Assembly (NCBI GenBank): GCA_014706295.1
Contig: JACSVZ010000007.1
Span: 59,286,975-59,350,974, forward strand
DNA: 64,000 bases
Direction: 5' to 3'
Source: Lycocorax pyrrhopterus obiensis
Lineage: Eukaryota; Chordata; Aves; Passeriformes; Paradisaeidae
In this document: positions 49,878 through 60,043 of the stretch, one piece after another
Layout of the letters: the number at the start of each line of letters is the position of its first letter
How positions within the stretch are numbered: the first letter of the stretch is position 1
The notes under the pieces: generated by a model
Seen by the model: the letters and a program-made list of their open reading frames with translations, nothing else
Told to the model about the DNA's origin: nothing
Database searches by the model: none
Made by a program: the position numbers and the translations under genes

Positions 49878-51679
49878 AGCTGATAAAAAACCCCATGAGG
49901 CTCCAGAGGCAAGAGTTTGCATTAAAATACAGTGAGAAAATGATCTTGTTTATGTACCTCCAAAAGATAAGCTCTCTATATGTGCACTAAAAAGTATAAA
50001 AATACCATAAAATTCTTCTTAAGACAACTTAGTGCACTCTGCCGATATTTCTCAACGTGAATATCATTTGAAATGTTCACATAAGCAGTATCTATAGGCA
50101 CTTGTGACAAAGAGATGAGGAGACTGAAGCACATTTCTGCTTTCTAGCTCTTACCTGATCCACATATGGCAGGATACTGCACCAACAGAGTCCTTGGTCT
50201 GTGTGCCCTCACTCAAAAAAAATCTGTTGACTCTTGATCAAAGCACTTTTAGGGGTTCTATTTATGTAATCAGCAAGACTTTACAGTTCTGTTTTATAGA
50301 AATATGTGCAAAGACTCCTGTTTTGATGCAGCTCCTTTTAAGAGCCCTTTGGTCAAAGCTCGCACCTGAGGATTGAGGCATTGGATCCAATTAATTATGA
50401 ACCCAGCAGAACTGGTACTGGAAATGGATCCCCTGCAACACATGAAGTGTTCTAGAAACTTGGTTGCTGCTTTTGCTGAAGAATAATGAACAGTGACATC
50501 ATAAATGTAATAATTATTAATTATTTTCTATTTCCATTCAAAATGCAGGGATAGCATTTGGGAGGTATTTTTTTATTACAGATGAAGATAAGCCAAGTAA
50601 AAATATTAGATTCTATAAAATCTGCTTAGAAATACAGTCATTATTTTCATTTCCATTTACAACTGAACAGTCCTGATTTACAGCTAAATTAAGTGTCCTT
50701 TATACTAAAGGCAGTGAAAATTAAAAGTATATTAACAAATCCTACTGATATGTATTTTCTGTCTTCTTTCACATGACTTCGTCAATGGAAAGGAGTTTGG
50801 AGTACACAAAGATGAGTCCTAGGGAGTTTTGATGCAGACTTTAGGATGTTCAGGGCTGTGTATGTTGGGTATGACTCTGGACCATGCAAGTTGGTAGGAA
50901 ATTTTTGCTAGAATGAGAGAAAAACAAAATCATTTACATAAATCCTTGGTAATAATGAGAATGCTCATGCTAAAAATGCCAGACTGGTACTACCTTCCTA
51001 TTTTTCCTAAATTCCCAGTGAGGCTGACCTCTTGCAAATTCTGCAGAGTATGTAAGCCCTGTGAATGTTTTAAACAATACAGTTTTAATCTAATACAGCA
51101 CTGCAGATGCTGAAGAGCCTGCAGGGTAACAGGCAGATCATTCAAATGTAAAAACAAATTTGACTGGAGTCTAAACAATGTTGGCCTCTGTTGTGAACTG
51201 AAGCTTTCTTTTGACACGGAAAGAGAGAATGCGTTTTGCCAAGAGGGGATTAGCTGGGAAAGCCTCTGTAAATGATACTGTGATGAAAATAAACAGTTTC
51301 ATGGCTGGGCAGGAGGAACCTAAGAGATCATGCCTCGTGTCAGGAGTGCTCATTAGCTTTTGGCTGCAGCCCCGTGCAGGCCTGGGGGAAATGATGAGAA
51401 CGAAATCACTGATGTCAATCATTTCTCCCCACGATGACTCTGCAGTTCTTTGCAGTGAGGGGCCACTTCTGTTGGTAGTGTCCTTGCTAATAAACACTCC
51501 TTTCTGGAAATGCTCTGCTGCCTTTACACTTGTGCTCTGTCAGCTCAAATTTCTCTAATTCCCTTTCCTTACCTATCACCACTCTTACATTTCTCCCTTT
51601 TCTTTCTTTTTAACAGATTTGAAGGTTCACAGTGATTTGGTCTCATTCATCCATATCAGCATCTCCTGCTCTGACTGCT
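49878..51679. other. Non-coding stretch; strong acceptor-like site near 51616
   Basis: No gene or known repeat is recognised. At 51597-51616 the plus strand reads 'ttttctttctttttaacag', a very good 3' splice site, followed by sequence that enters the left arm of the inverted duplication. No convincing donor follows. Confidence 0.4.
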
Positions 51680-51852
51680 TTTGTTTTGGTACCAGTATCT
51701 CCCTCTGCCCTTTCTCCCAGGTCCTCTCCCAAGGGAAAATGGACTAAGCTGCAGCAATTCCATCTCCCTGTTGGGGTGTGAAGAGTCAGGGAATCCAGAA
51801 AGCCACGTGGTCTTCTGCTGGAAAAAGGCATTCACACAATTCTTCTCCCTTT
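51680..51852 (+). repeat. Left arm of a near-perfect inverted duplication
   Basis: This 173-bp arm is the reverse complement of 52013-52185 without any gap and with six mismatches, about 96.5% identity. It starts at 'tttgttttggtaccagtatc' and includes 'gggtgtgaagagtcagggaa'. The arm does not have LTR-type TG...CA ends and I recognise no transposon family in it. Confidence 0.93.
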
Positions 51853-52012
51853 TCCTGCCAAACTGCTGTTCACAGAGCTCTTGCTGGTTCTGGACCGGCT
51901 TCCAACTCAAAGGTTAACATGGGCGGGAAATACTTTTATCTCCAAATTATTCGAGATAATTTGATATATAAGAGCCTAAGAAAAAGACAGGATAAATCTT
52001 CCTCCTGAAGAG
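51853..52012. other. 160-nt spacer of the inverted duplication
   Basis: Unique sequence between the two arms, rather AT-rich in its right half (ttatctccaaattattcgag, with the short palindrome tctc-caaattattc-gaga). No open frame of interest. Confidence 0.6.
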
Positions 52013-52185
52013 AAAGGGAGAAGAATTGTGTGAATTACTTTTTCCAGCAGAAGACCACGTGGCTTTCTGGATTCCCTGACTCTTCACACCCCAACAGGGA
52101 GGTGGAATTGCTGCAGCTTAGTCCATTTTCCCTTGGGAGAGAACTTGGGAGAAAAGGCAGAGGGAGATACTGGTACCAAAACAAA
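52013..52185 (-). repeat. Right arm of a near-perfect inverted duplication
   Basis: Reverse complement of 51680-51852. The outer end 'ggtaccaaaacaaa' is followed by the small direct repeat 'tgtacaatgtacaatg'. No target-site duplication is visible outside the arms. Confidence 0.93.
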
Positions 52186-52235
52186 TGTACAATGTACAAT
52201 GAGCTAATGTACAAGAATAAAAAAATTTCCAAATA

Positions 52236-52268
52236 CTAAGAAAAAAAAGAAAGAAAGAAAAAAAAAAA
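52236..52268. repeat. A-rich simple repeat, (GAAA)n-like
   Basis: 'aagaaaaaaaagaaagaaag' followed by an A run of about 12 bases. Confidence 0.85.
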
Positions 52269-53947
52269 GGCATGGCAATCCTTTTACATAGTACTGAAAC
52301 TGAGGCAAAAATCTACAGGTATAAGAAAAGTAAAAAACCATTTTTGTCATCAAGAATCTCAAAAAATCTTTGAAAATTAGTGATTTCTGCATATGCAGAA
52401 AACCTTGATGGCTAAACAGATCCAAATAATGTTTCAGCCTTAATTCTTATAAATTGAAGTTAAAATTTTTCCTTTTTGCCTTTCAGTAATTCCAGAAGTT
52501 TTCTACTTATTAGACACATTTATACACCATACTATTAAAATATAATGCATTAGACCAATTAGAAGAAAAGAAATCATAGGAAGGATACCAGACTTACCTC
52601 CATATTCATCAGGTTATTTTCAACCAAAGTAGATTAAACTTTTTTAGAGCTTCCAGATTTTCAGTCCTGGAAATTTCACTGCAATAAGAATAAGTCTTTG
52701 GCAAATTTGCACATATTTGAAGATGACCTGTTTTCTATTTTCTCAGGAGAAGTATTACTTTGCAGCACTGAAAAACAAAATGTCACTTTTTTTGTCAAGG
52801 TGTTAATAACTTGCACAGAAATTTGTTAGGTAGTTCCAGATAATTTGGGATCCCACCCTCTGTAAAGAATTCTGAGAAAGCTTTTCAGTCAAGGCAACAA
52901 AGAAAAAGTAGTAGCAGCTACAACAATTCAAGATAAATAATGGTATGTTTTAAAATAAAGTATTATTTTCATTTAAGTGTCTTGTATCTAACCAATTTCC
53001 TGCAGAAGGTTTCAATCAAATTAAAATTTTTTAAAATATTGTTTCCAATGAGAGAGAAAAAATCCAGAAAGAGGTTCCAAATTACAGAATCCTCAACTAA
53101 GTAACATTTGATCTATATATAAAATGGGAATTTTTAATACTTAAGTGAAGAAGTGCCAGATCCTGACTCCTTTGGACTGTGCCTTCTTCTTTGAACAGAA
53201 TAAAGGAGTTTTTGTGAAAGAATATGATTATTGTTGCAAGGTGCTGGAAATTGTATAAATTTGTCTGGAAAGGAAACTCATATTTAACTTCCCATTAAGC
53301 AGCACAGGAATCCACAGCTCCTTGAGCAACAGGCAGGTCTGAAACCTTTTGAATACTTTATCCAAGGAAAATGTTATAAAAAAAAATAGTTAGGTTTGAG
53401 AAGTATTTTGTGCATACAAATTTGGGATGATCTGAGAAAACCAATTCTCTTTTTAGTCCCTCTTGATCAAGGTCCTCATAAGGTGATCCATTCCATCTGT
53501 ACTGGAAATGCAAATATTATTCTATTTATGTCCACGCTGCAAAAAGTGCATTATGCAGTGGAACGTCGTAGTGCCATTACAGCCAATCAAAGGCAGCTGA
53601 TTAACATCAGATGTGTCTTTTAAAACTTCCTCTGCACTAAAATGTGCAGTGCTTGCCATTTTGGCCCTGTTTAGTGTACAGCAATTAAGTAGCTCCTCTT
53701 CTGCTCCCAAAGCACATCTGCGAAGTGTTATACGAGTACTTTATATCCCGCCTCAAAATGCACCTTCCATCTAAAATAAAATACCTTTCAATTATCTTGA
53801 AACAGTTTTTCAAAAAATAATTTTCAATTACTGCATTGCAGAATCTGTATTTCTAATAGAATTACAATGGGGATTGCAACAAAAGAAATTTAAAATTGGT
53901 TGGAATACTCCATTGCCTTTTTAATAAACTTTTTTTTTCTTTTTTAG
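52269..53947. other. Non-coding stretch; possible regulatory block at 53540-53760
   Basis: AT-rich with no known repeat. At 53540-53760 the sequence has even composition and includes CCAATCAAAGG (TCF/LEF-like) at about 53583, a CAGCTGATTAA motif and 'gccattttggccctg'. This may be a conserved element; evidence is weak. Confidence 0.35.
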
Positions 53948-54064
53948 ATTCCAAAGGTCCAGAAAAGGGTGTAGTACAAGCCCTTTTGACTGCCTTCATA
54001 AAGAAGGGTGAGGAATTGCACTCACTTATCCTTGGGGAATTGCAGTCAATTATCCTTGGACTCA
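53948..54064 (+). other. Segment B: exon-like 39-codon unit with consensus splice sites
   Basis: The unit follows a long pyrimidine tract and acceptor (tttttttttcttttttag|AT) and ends at CTCA|GTAAGT, a near-ideal donor. It is 117 nt, a multiple of three, and open in the frame GAT TCC AAA GGT, giving D-S-K-G-P-E-K-G-V-V then AFIKKGEELHSLILGELQSI. The last part contains an in-frame 24-bp tandem duplication (54012-54035 and 54036-54059). A degraded copy at 54667-54764 shows many conservative replacements in the same frame (V/I, L/I, K/R, T/S), which favours a coding past. I do not recognise the protein. Homology stops at the acceptor and within about four bases of the donor, as expected for an exon and a spliced copy. 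Confidence 0.45.
54012..54059. repeat. 24-bp in-frame tandem duplication inside segment B
   Basis: GGAATTGCACTCACTTATCC-TTGG is followed by GGAATTGCAGTCAATTATCC-TTGG, differing at two positions. It encodes ELHSLILG then ELQSIILG. The related copy at 54.7 kb has only one such unit. Confidence 0.9.
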
Positions 54065-54371
54065 GTAAGTTGTATTTACACAAAGCATAAAGATGAAGTA
54101 AAAACAAACCAGAAAGAGCTCATAATCCACCAAAAACCTCAATAAAAGCCCCTCTGCATGTGTGAAAAATTCTATCAGAATATAATTGAGAGTATAAAAA
54201 CCTCTGCCAGAATGTTTTGAAGAAATCACACAGCTGCTATGGTTAATCTTTAGAATTAACATTTACTAGTAACGAGTGGGATTCTTGCAGCAGGATTTTT
54301 GTCCTTTTGCTGGCACTTACACCATGTATTAACCCCACTACACGTAAACTACACCCTGAATATATCTTCTG
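54065..54371. other. Non-coding stretch between segment B and the split CR1
   Basis: AT-rich sequence starting with the GTAAGT donor of segment B. No other feature is recognised. Confidence 0.5.
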
Positions 54372-54637
54372 TTATCCCAGGTTGTTCCAAGCCTCATCCA
54401 GCCTGGCCTTGAACACTTCCAGGGATGGAGAACCCACAGCTTCTGTGGGCAACCTGTGCCAGGGCCTCAGCACCCTCACAGGGAAGGATTTCTTCCTTAA
54501 ATCCAATCTAACCTCACCCTCTGTCAGTTTAAAGCCTTCCCTTCTTGTCCTGTCACTCCAAGCCCTTGTCGAAATCCCCTCCAGCTCTTGTGTTGGTCCT
54601 TGAGACACTGGAAGGTTCTCTAAGATCTCCCTGGAGC
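54372..54637 (-). mobile_element. CR1 fragment, 3' portion of a CR1 split by an insertion
   Basis: Antisense CR1 from 'ttatcccaggttgttccaag' through 'cttccagggatggagaaccc' and 'aagccttcccttcttgtcct' to 'aagatctccctggagc'. The extreme 3' end (about 90 bp) is missing. The element continues after the insertion at 54947. Confidence 0.9.
54626..54637 (+). repeat. 12-bp target-site duplication, left copy
   Basis: TCTCCCTGGAGC is repeated exactly at 54947-54958. It occurs once in an uninterrupted CR1, so the duplication came from the insertion. Confidence 0.88.
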
Positions 54638-54946
54638 TGGGTATGATGGTGGCTGGTGATTGGGAGATTCTAAACATCCAGAAAGTGGTATAATATAAGC
54701 TATTCTGTCCAACTTCATAAGGAGGGATGAGGGATTGCACCCGCTTCTCCTTCCATTGGGCTCAGTAAATAGCAGAGTAAATAATCCAGAGATAACTGTA
54801 CTCAAAGCCTGTCTCACATTTCTGGACACATCTTCTCTGTATCTTCATTGTCATGAACTGCATTTTCAGTTTCCCCTTCTTCCCTCCTCATAGATTCATT
54901 ACTCCACGTTTTACCCAACATTTGCAGATTGGCCAACTCACGTTGC
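54638..54946 (+). mobile_element. 309-bp insertion combining degraded copies of segments B and A
   Basis: The sequence interrupts CR1 and is bounded by the exact 12-bp duplication. Its left part (54667-54764) is homologous to exon-like segment B at 53948-54064; the frame is broken by an in-frame TAA and a length change not divisible by three. Its right part (54832-54946) is homologous to segment A at 49765-49877 and stops at the insertion edge. There is no poly-A tail, no LTR and no terminal inverted repeat. The two parts are in the order B-A, while the related copies lie A-B along the plus strand. A retrocopy of a spliced RNA is the leading idea; an uncatalogued repeat is the alternative. 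Confidence 0.65.
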
Positions 54947-55035
54947 TCTCCCTGGAGCCTTCTCTTCTCCAGGCTGATGTACTCCAGTTCTCCCAGCCTG
55001 TCTCCACAGGAGCAGTGCTCCAGCCCTGATGGGAC
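54947..55035 (-). mobile_element. CR1 fragment, 5' portion of the split CR1
   Basis: 'tctccctggagccttctctt' continues 'ctccaggctgatgtactcca' and 'ggagcagtgctccagccctg', the next CR1 block after the interrupted one. The first 12 bp are the right copy of the target-site duplication. Further right, to about 55270, the sequence may still be CR1-related but is too diverged to call. Confidence 0.82.
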
Positions 55036-55853
55036 AGTGGAAACTGGGGTTTTTTTGTGCTCCTCAGCCCTGCTTGGCCAACAGTTTGACAGCAACACAC
55101 TGGAGACCTTCCCCATCCCTGTGCTGGGCTGCCAGTTTGAGCTGCAATGGCATTTCCTCTTGCTCTGTGGCAGAAAAAGAAGGTTAGGGAGTTTTCCTCT
55201 GTCTTGTGCCACGGGAGGGTGTCCTGTCTGTGGGGCAGGTTGTCTCCGGGGGGCAGTGGAGATTAACTGTGCCAAACTGCACGAGTTCACTAAAGCTGAA
55301 ATCAATGCCAAATGCAAGCCACAGCTGAAACAGTCTGGTTGTCAAACCAAAAGAGAAGTGCTCACTGAGCCATTTACACTGGAATAATTTTCTCAATTGA
55401 AGATCGATTATAATTAAATCACTATGTTTTGTTGGGGTTTTTTTCCCTCATTTGTTGCAGTGAGACCAGCTGAACATTTCCCAGGGGTAGGATTGCTCAG
55501 CAGAAAATCGGATCCTCGCTGAAACAAATGTCATCAGAGATGTCTGATTTGTGAGTATGGAGGGGAAATTTATCGAAAATTGTAAAGATTTTTGTTGAAG
55601 CCTTTGCTTTCATGTTTTTTAACATTTTTAGAGGAGAGGGAGAAAACTGCTCAAGCAGCTTCTGCCTCTCTGCCAGGACGGATCCCTCTGTCTGCAGCTC
55701 TTTACTTGCACTGCTTTTTCATGTCACAAGATGTCCCTCTAAGCCCACATAAGACATAACTTTCCACATTTCTACCTTGCAAAAGATGTTTTGGCTTGGT
55801 CTTAAGACTTCCCCATCTCTAGATGCCTCATTTCACTTACCCAAAGACAAATG

Positions 55854-55918
55854 TATATATTTATATTTATATTTATATATTTATATTTATATTTATATTT
55901 ATATTTATATTTATATTT
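55854..55918. repeat. (TTTATA)n hexanucleotide microsatellite
   Basis: About eleven units of TTTATA with one or two interruptions over 65 bp. It creates a meaningless KYKYKY/NINI open frame on the minus strand. Confidence 0.93.
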
Positions 55919-56679
55919 TCTGCTTCTTTTAGCAGATGTCTGTAACAAGTTACATCTATGAGTCCAAATACGTTCTCTTGAATTAACATACCATAATAAG
56001 TACATAATGGAACAATTTGAAATTAAAAAACCAAAAAAGATGTTAATCATCTGAAGATTGTGCACATTTTCTAATTGAAGGAAAAAGCCCCAAAACAATT
56101 GTCTACTCTGAGGTTTCTTTAAATATATTTTTATGTAATTTTGCTTAAGTGTTCTGTTCCCTTTACACCACATCCTGCAAGAAAGAGGGTCCTGTCTACC
56201 CAATTCTTTTCTTTCCTTTCTCCTTGACAGCAGGTTATTCCTTTTTTCTATCCTTTCTCATTGACAAAGAACCTTAGGGACAACCTTCTCTGTAAATTAG
56301 TTTATGCACCAAGGCCAACTGATACCATCTTGTGATCTGTTTGATATTTTTAAACAGTAATTGAATGAACAAGCACTGAAACTGGACATGGCATCCAAAC
56401 TCAGAGATTCACTGGTACTATCAGTAGCAAATTGGAACTGCTTTTGTTTGTGGGTATCTGAGGGGATGACTCAGTGTTGGCAGTGAGGAAAGCCAAATGA
56501 TCTAATTTGGGTACAGGGATTTCTGCTTGACTGGAAAGCACTCCTATCTTACCAGAAGGGAATTATTGTACAAAGCAACACTTTGGCCCTTTCTAGGTAA
56601 CTGAATCATCTCAGAGTGACCTGCTCTGGCAGCCTCAAATCTGAGTGCCTAATATTCCTAATCGCTTTAGCTGCAGCAA

Positions 56680-57060
56680 ACATGCAGGGCAGCATTACAA
56701 TATTAATCATTAACTCAGCTCATTAAAAGCTCGTTAATGTTACTGCTGGATAATCTTGTGGTGGTTTATAAAGCCATTAAAATGTATATTTGTATGTACA
56801 GTATTTTAAAAATGTCTGGCAGCAGTTGCTAGGTTTCTCTTTCAATGTAAAGGATTTTCAAACCTATCTCAGACTGAATTAATCACTTTGAGTGTTATCT
56901 TTCACCTTCTGCTGTGGCACATTCTGCTCTAATTCTGCAAGTGCCTTTTAGTATAATTTGAAATCATTTCATAGGAGTGCAAGCAACTGTTTAAGTGCTG
57001 ATGGTGCTTTGCTGCTGTGTATTTACTTTTGGAATTGTCCTTGTGCTTTTGCTGACTGCC
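56680..57060. promoter_or_regulatory. Candidate conserved non-coding element
   Basis: A block dense in ATTA-type motifs (attaatcattaactcagctc, gctcgttaatgttactgctg) and mixed-composition strings (gtctggcagcagttgctagg) with no open frame and no repeat. Such composition is typical of deeply conserved developmental enhancers, but conservation has not been tested. Confidence 0.25.
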
Positions 57061-58639
57061 ATGGAAACTTTTGAAACTGATGTTCTCCAGATTCTCATGG
57101 ATCACTGTGTGTCATGGGCATGTGTTTCTGTCTCTGCCTTCTACTGATGCTGATATTTGATGGTGTCACTGGCATTGCTAAACAGTCATCGTTGCCTTTG
57201 TTTGTAGAAGGGTCCCCATCCTTAAAAAAATTCTGTTTGTAATCTACGTGCAGCTTTTTGTCTGTTTCTGCTTTGTATCACTGAGGTATTTCTGACTGTG
57301 TCATTTATTAATCCAAGCGCTTCTGGAATGATCTCTGCAACCAGTGCATGTTTAGATGAAATGTCAGATTAAATGGCAAGAAGCAGTCATGATGGAGCTC
57401 ATGTAAATGTTTAAGAGAGATTACGTTTCAGAAAGTGGGCTCTCTGTGCCTTAGCCTTAATAGAACTGTTATCATTTAGCTTTTAGTATCAGGTAAGATT
57501 TATGAGACAGTTTTTGCATTGGGTGGTTTTTTTTAATAATTTCAGCGGTAGAAATATTTTGATGTGAAATGCGGCTATGTCTTATAAGCATTTAAAATAA
57601 TAGATTTACAGACACTACCTGGGTAATGTCACCCCTTCAGCTGTGATTGGAAGCAGGATAAGCACAGGCAGCAGCTGGAAAACCGATTGCTTACATCGAT
57701 GCCTCCCTCTAAGAAGGCAGAGTCCTTACTCGCACTGAGGTCGAGAAAAATATCATTGAAACAAAACTGGGGAAGGCTTTGAGGATTTGATGCAGGAGTG
57801 GGGATGCACTGAGTGTGCTCACAAGAGTCCCATGAGCCACGGCATGGATATGGTCAGGGGAGGAGAGCACTTGCTTGGTTTTGGCACTGCCAAAGATAGA
57901 TATTATCTAGGGAGCACTGTGGCAGTATCCCAACCTAGTTACAGCCTCATCTTCAGGATTTAATGGGGTAAAAGTGTCTTGTGTCATGTCTGTCCCTTGT
58001 CCACGTGGAATGGGGCTGCTTCTCGTGTATCTCTCAAAAGAAAGGCTGAGTTATCTCAGACTACCTTGGGCATAGCTGCTGGGAATCTGTAAGGAGATTA
58101 AACCCCCCCCCCTAAACAAACCAATAAAGCTTCACTAGTGCTTCTGAAAACAGTGGGTAAGACATCACTTATAGAACATTTTATTATTGCAGTAACTTCT
58201 TCAGCCAGCTCTGGACTGGGTGCTGTGCTCACAGACAGAAATGAGCTCAGCATTGATCTATAAATTAGCAGTTGCCTAGTGACTCATGGTCTTGGCATGC
58301 TCGCTTTATTCAAACAAAAAATATCACTATGCAGTAATGGATGCATGCCAATTTTTTGTTAGGGTCACTGTCCCAGAGCTCATAGCAGTTTTTGACATAA
58401 ATTTTGACAGGGAGAGTAGCTTGGAGATGGAAAATGTTGATGGAAGCAAGGAATTGTTCAGAAACCGTCAGCTAGGTGCCTACAGAGGAATGTTGTTATA
58501 AACACACTGCAAGGGGAAAAGAACACACACACACAATTTATGGACCCAAATATATGAAAATAAGCAGTGTAGAATAAAATAGAATTTGCAGGGTGCATAT
58601 TAATTGTATAAGAAATTGAATTAGAAGCAGATCTCACAA

Positions 58640-58870
58640 TAGGAAAAAAAAATTTTAATTATTATTGATCAATTTAATTAAGCTATCTAATAATCTTATT
58701 GACCACTCAAATGGGAGCATAGGTCCCTGCCAATTAAATCTGCAAATGGCACAGACTTGTTGAGTAGTAAGTAATGAAGTTACGCCCACAAAATTATTCG
58801 AATTACCTAATTAAAAGCTGATGGTCCAGCAATATGCACTTCAATAGAGCTGAAAGCTCTGACCCAGGTG
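58640..58870. promoter_or_regulatory. Candidate conserved non-coding element
   Basis: Several homeodomain-type sites lie in 230 bp (tttaattaagct, ccaattaaatctgc, cctaattaaaagctg) together with 'gaagttacgcccaca' and a GATCAAT string. There is no coding potential. This is inference from motif density only. Confidence 0.25.
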
Positions 58871-59894
58871 TGTATGGGCTACAGCTACACAAGGGGTATT
58901 CTCATCTTTGAACGCTTTGGCTCAGAAAAGGGATGAAAGGCCATCCACAGCAAGCTGCTTCAGCCTGAATCCTTCACTCCTGCTGTAGCGCTCTGCTTAA
59001 ATTAACCAGCGTGATCCACGGGTTTATCAAGTAGATGAAGACAAAGAAAGGACCCGAAGAAGGGATTTTTCTCTGGTGTGCAACACTCATAAAACAGCTC
59101 CTGTGATGGTGTGTTCATTTACTGTGTCTGAGATCCAGAAAAGGAGGCCACAATCTCGGCTATGAACTGGAAACCAAACCTGAGGATTCTCTGCTGACAG
59201 ACCCTCACTGATGGAGGCTGAGACTGAACTGAAGAGGAGAATACAGAAAGCTACAGAAGATTACAGGTGGTTGCAGAGGGGTTTTGTGTATGACAAGGAG
59301 AGGTGCAGCAGTGTCCAGACTCTGCAGTTTTAAGTTGGCCAATGTACTGTAAAATGCATGTGAAGTATTGTCAGCATCAATGGGGTTGTGCTGTGTCAGT
59401 GCTGAATCCTTCTGTACCATTAATCTCAGCAGGATCAGCTTAGAAATCAGCACCTGATAACTTCATCCTGATATTTTCATGGACAGTCTTTAAAAAGAAG
59501 TTCCAAAGTAATGCTTTTTACTAATTTCAACTTGATCCTTCCTTGTAAATCATCAACAAGATCCAGTACCCACTAAACCCTTTAAAGATTACAATCTGTC
59601 TTTTTCAAAGCTTATACAGTAAATAATTTCTCCAAGAGGAGGAGGGGAATCAAAATTCTCCAAGCTTTCTAAAGAGGATCTGCATATATAGGAATTTGAG
59701 TGTGCTTCTCATCTTAGTGGTGAAGAATGTTCCCAATTTTATAAAAGAAGAAACCGTGCTTGCACCAGTACTTTGAAAAACATCACTGTCTTCTGTCTCC
59801 ATCCTTTTCATCTTTCTTTTCACCAAAGGCTTGAACAAGCTTCTTTGGAACAAAAGTAAATCTTCTGTGAGAAATGGTGTCATTTCAGGCTCAT

Positions 59895-60043
59895 GAATCA
59901 TAGAATCATGGAATAGTTTGGGTTGGAAGGGTCCTTGAAGACCATCTCATTCCAACCCCCTGCCGTGGGCAGGGACACCTTCCACTAAACCAGGTTGCTC
60001 CAAGCCCCGTCCAACCTGGCCTTGGACACTTCCAGGGATGGGG
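59895..60043 (-). mobile_element. CR1 LINE 3' fragment
   Basis: Antisense CR1 with 'aatcatagaatcatggaata', 'gtttgggttggaagggtcct', 'gggcagggacaccttccact' and 'cttggacacttccagggatg'. It is 5'-truncated and about 150 bp long. Confidence 0.9.

Larger units (their letters stand above)
55036..59894. other. Gene-poor stretch with a hexanucleotide repeat and two candidate regulatory blocks
   Basis: A 167-codon minus-strand frame (54814-55317) runs through CR1 and the insertion and is not a gene. Blocks at 56680-57060 and 58640-58870 are described separately. The rest holds only short overlapping frames. Confidence 0.45.

Noticed and set aside
54814..55317. 167-codon minus-strand open frame
   Set aside because: It joins diverged flank, CR1 and the inserted segment; such a mosaic is not a gene, and the plus-strand reading of the insert has better support.
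55802..56203. 133-codon minus-strand frame with KYKYKY and NINI runs
   Set aside because: The repetitive part is the (TTTATA)n microsatellite and the rest has no coding character.
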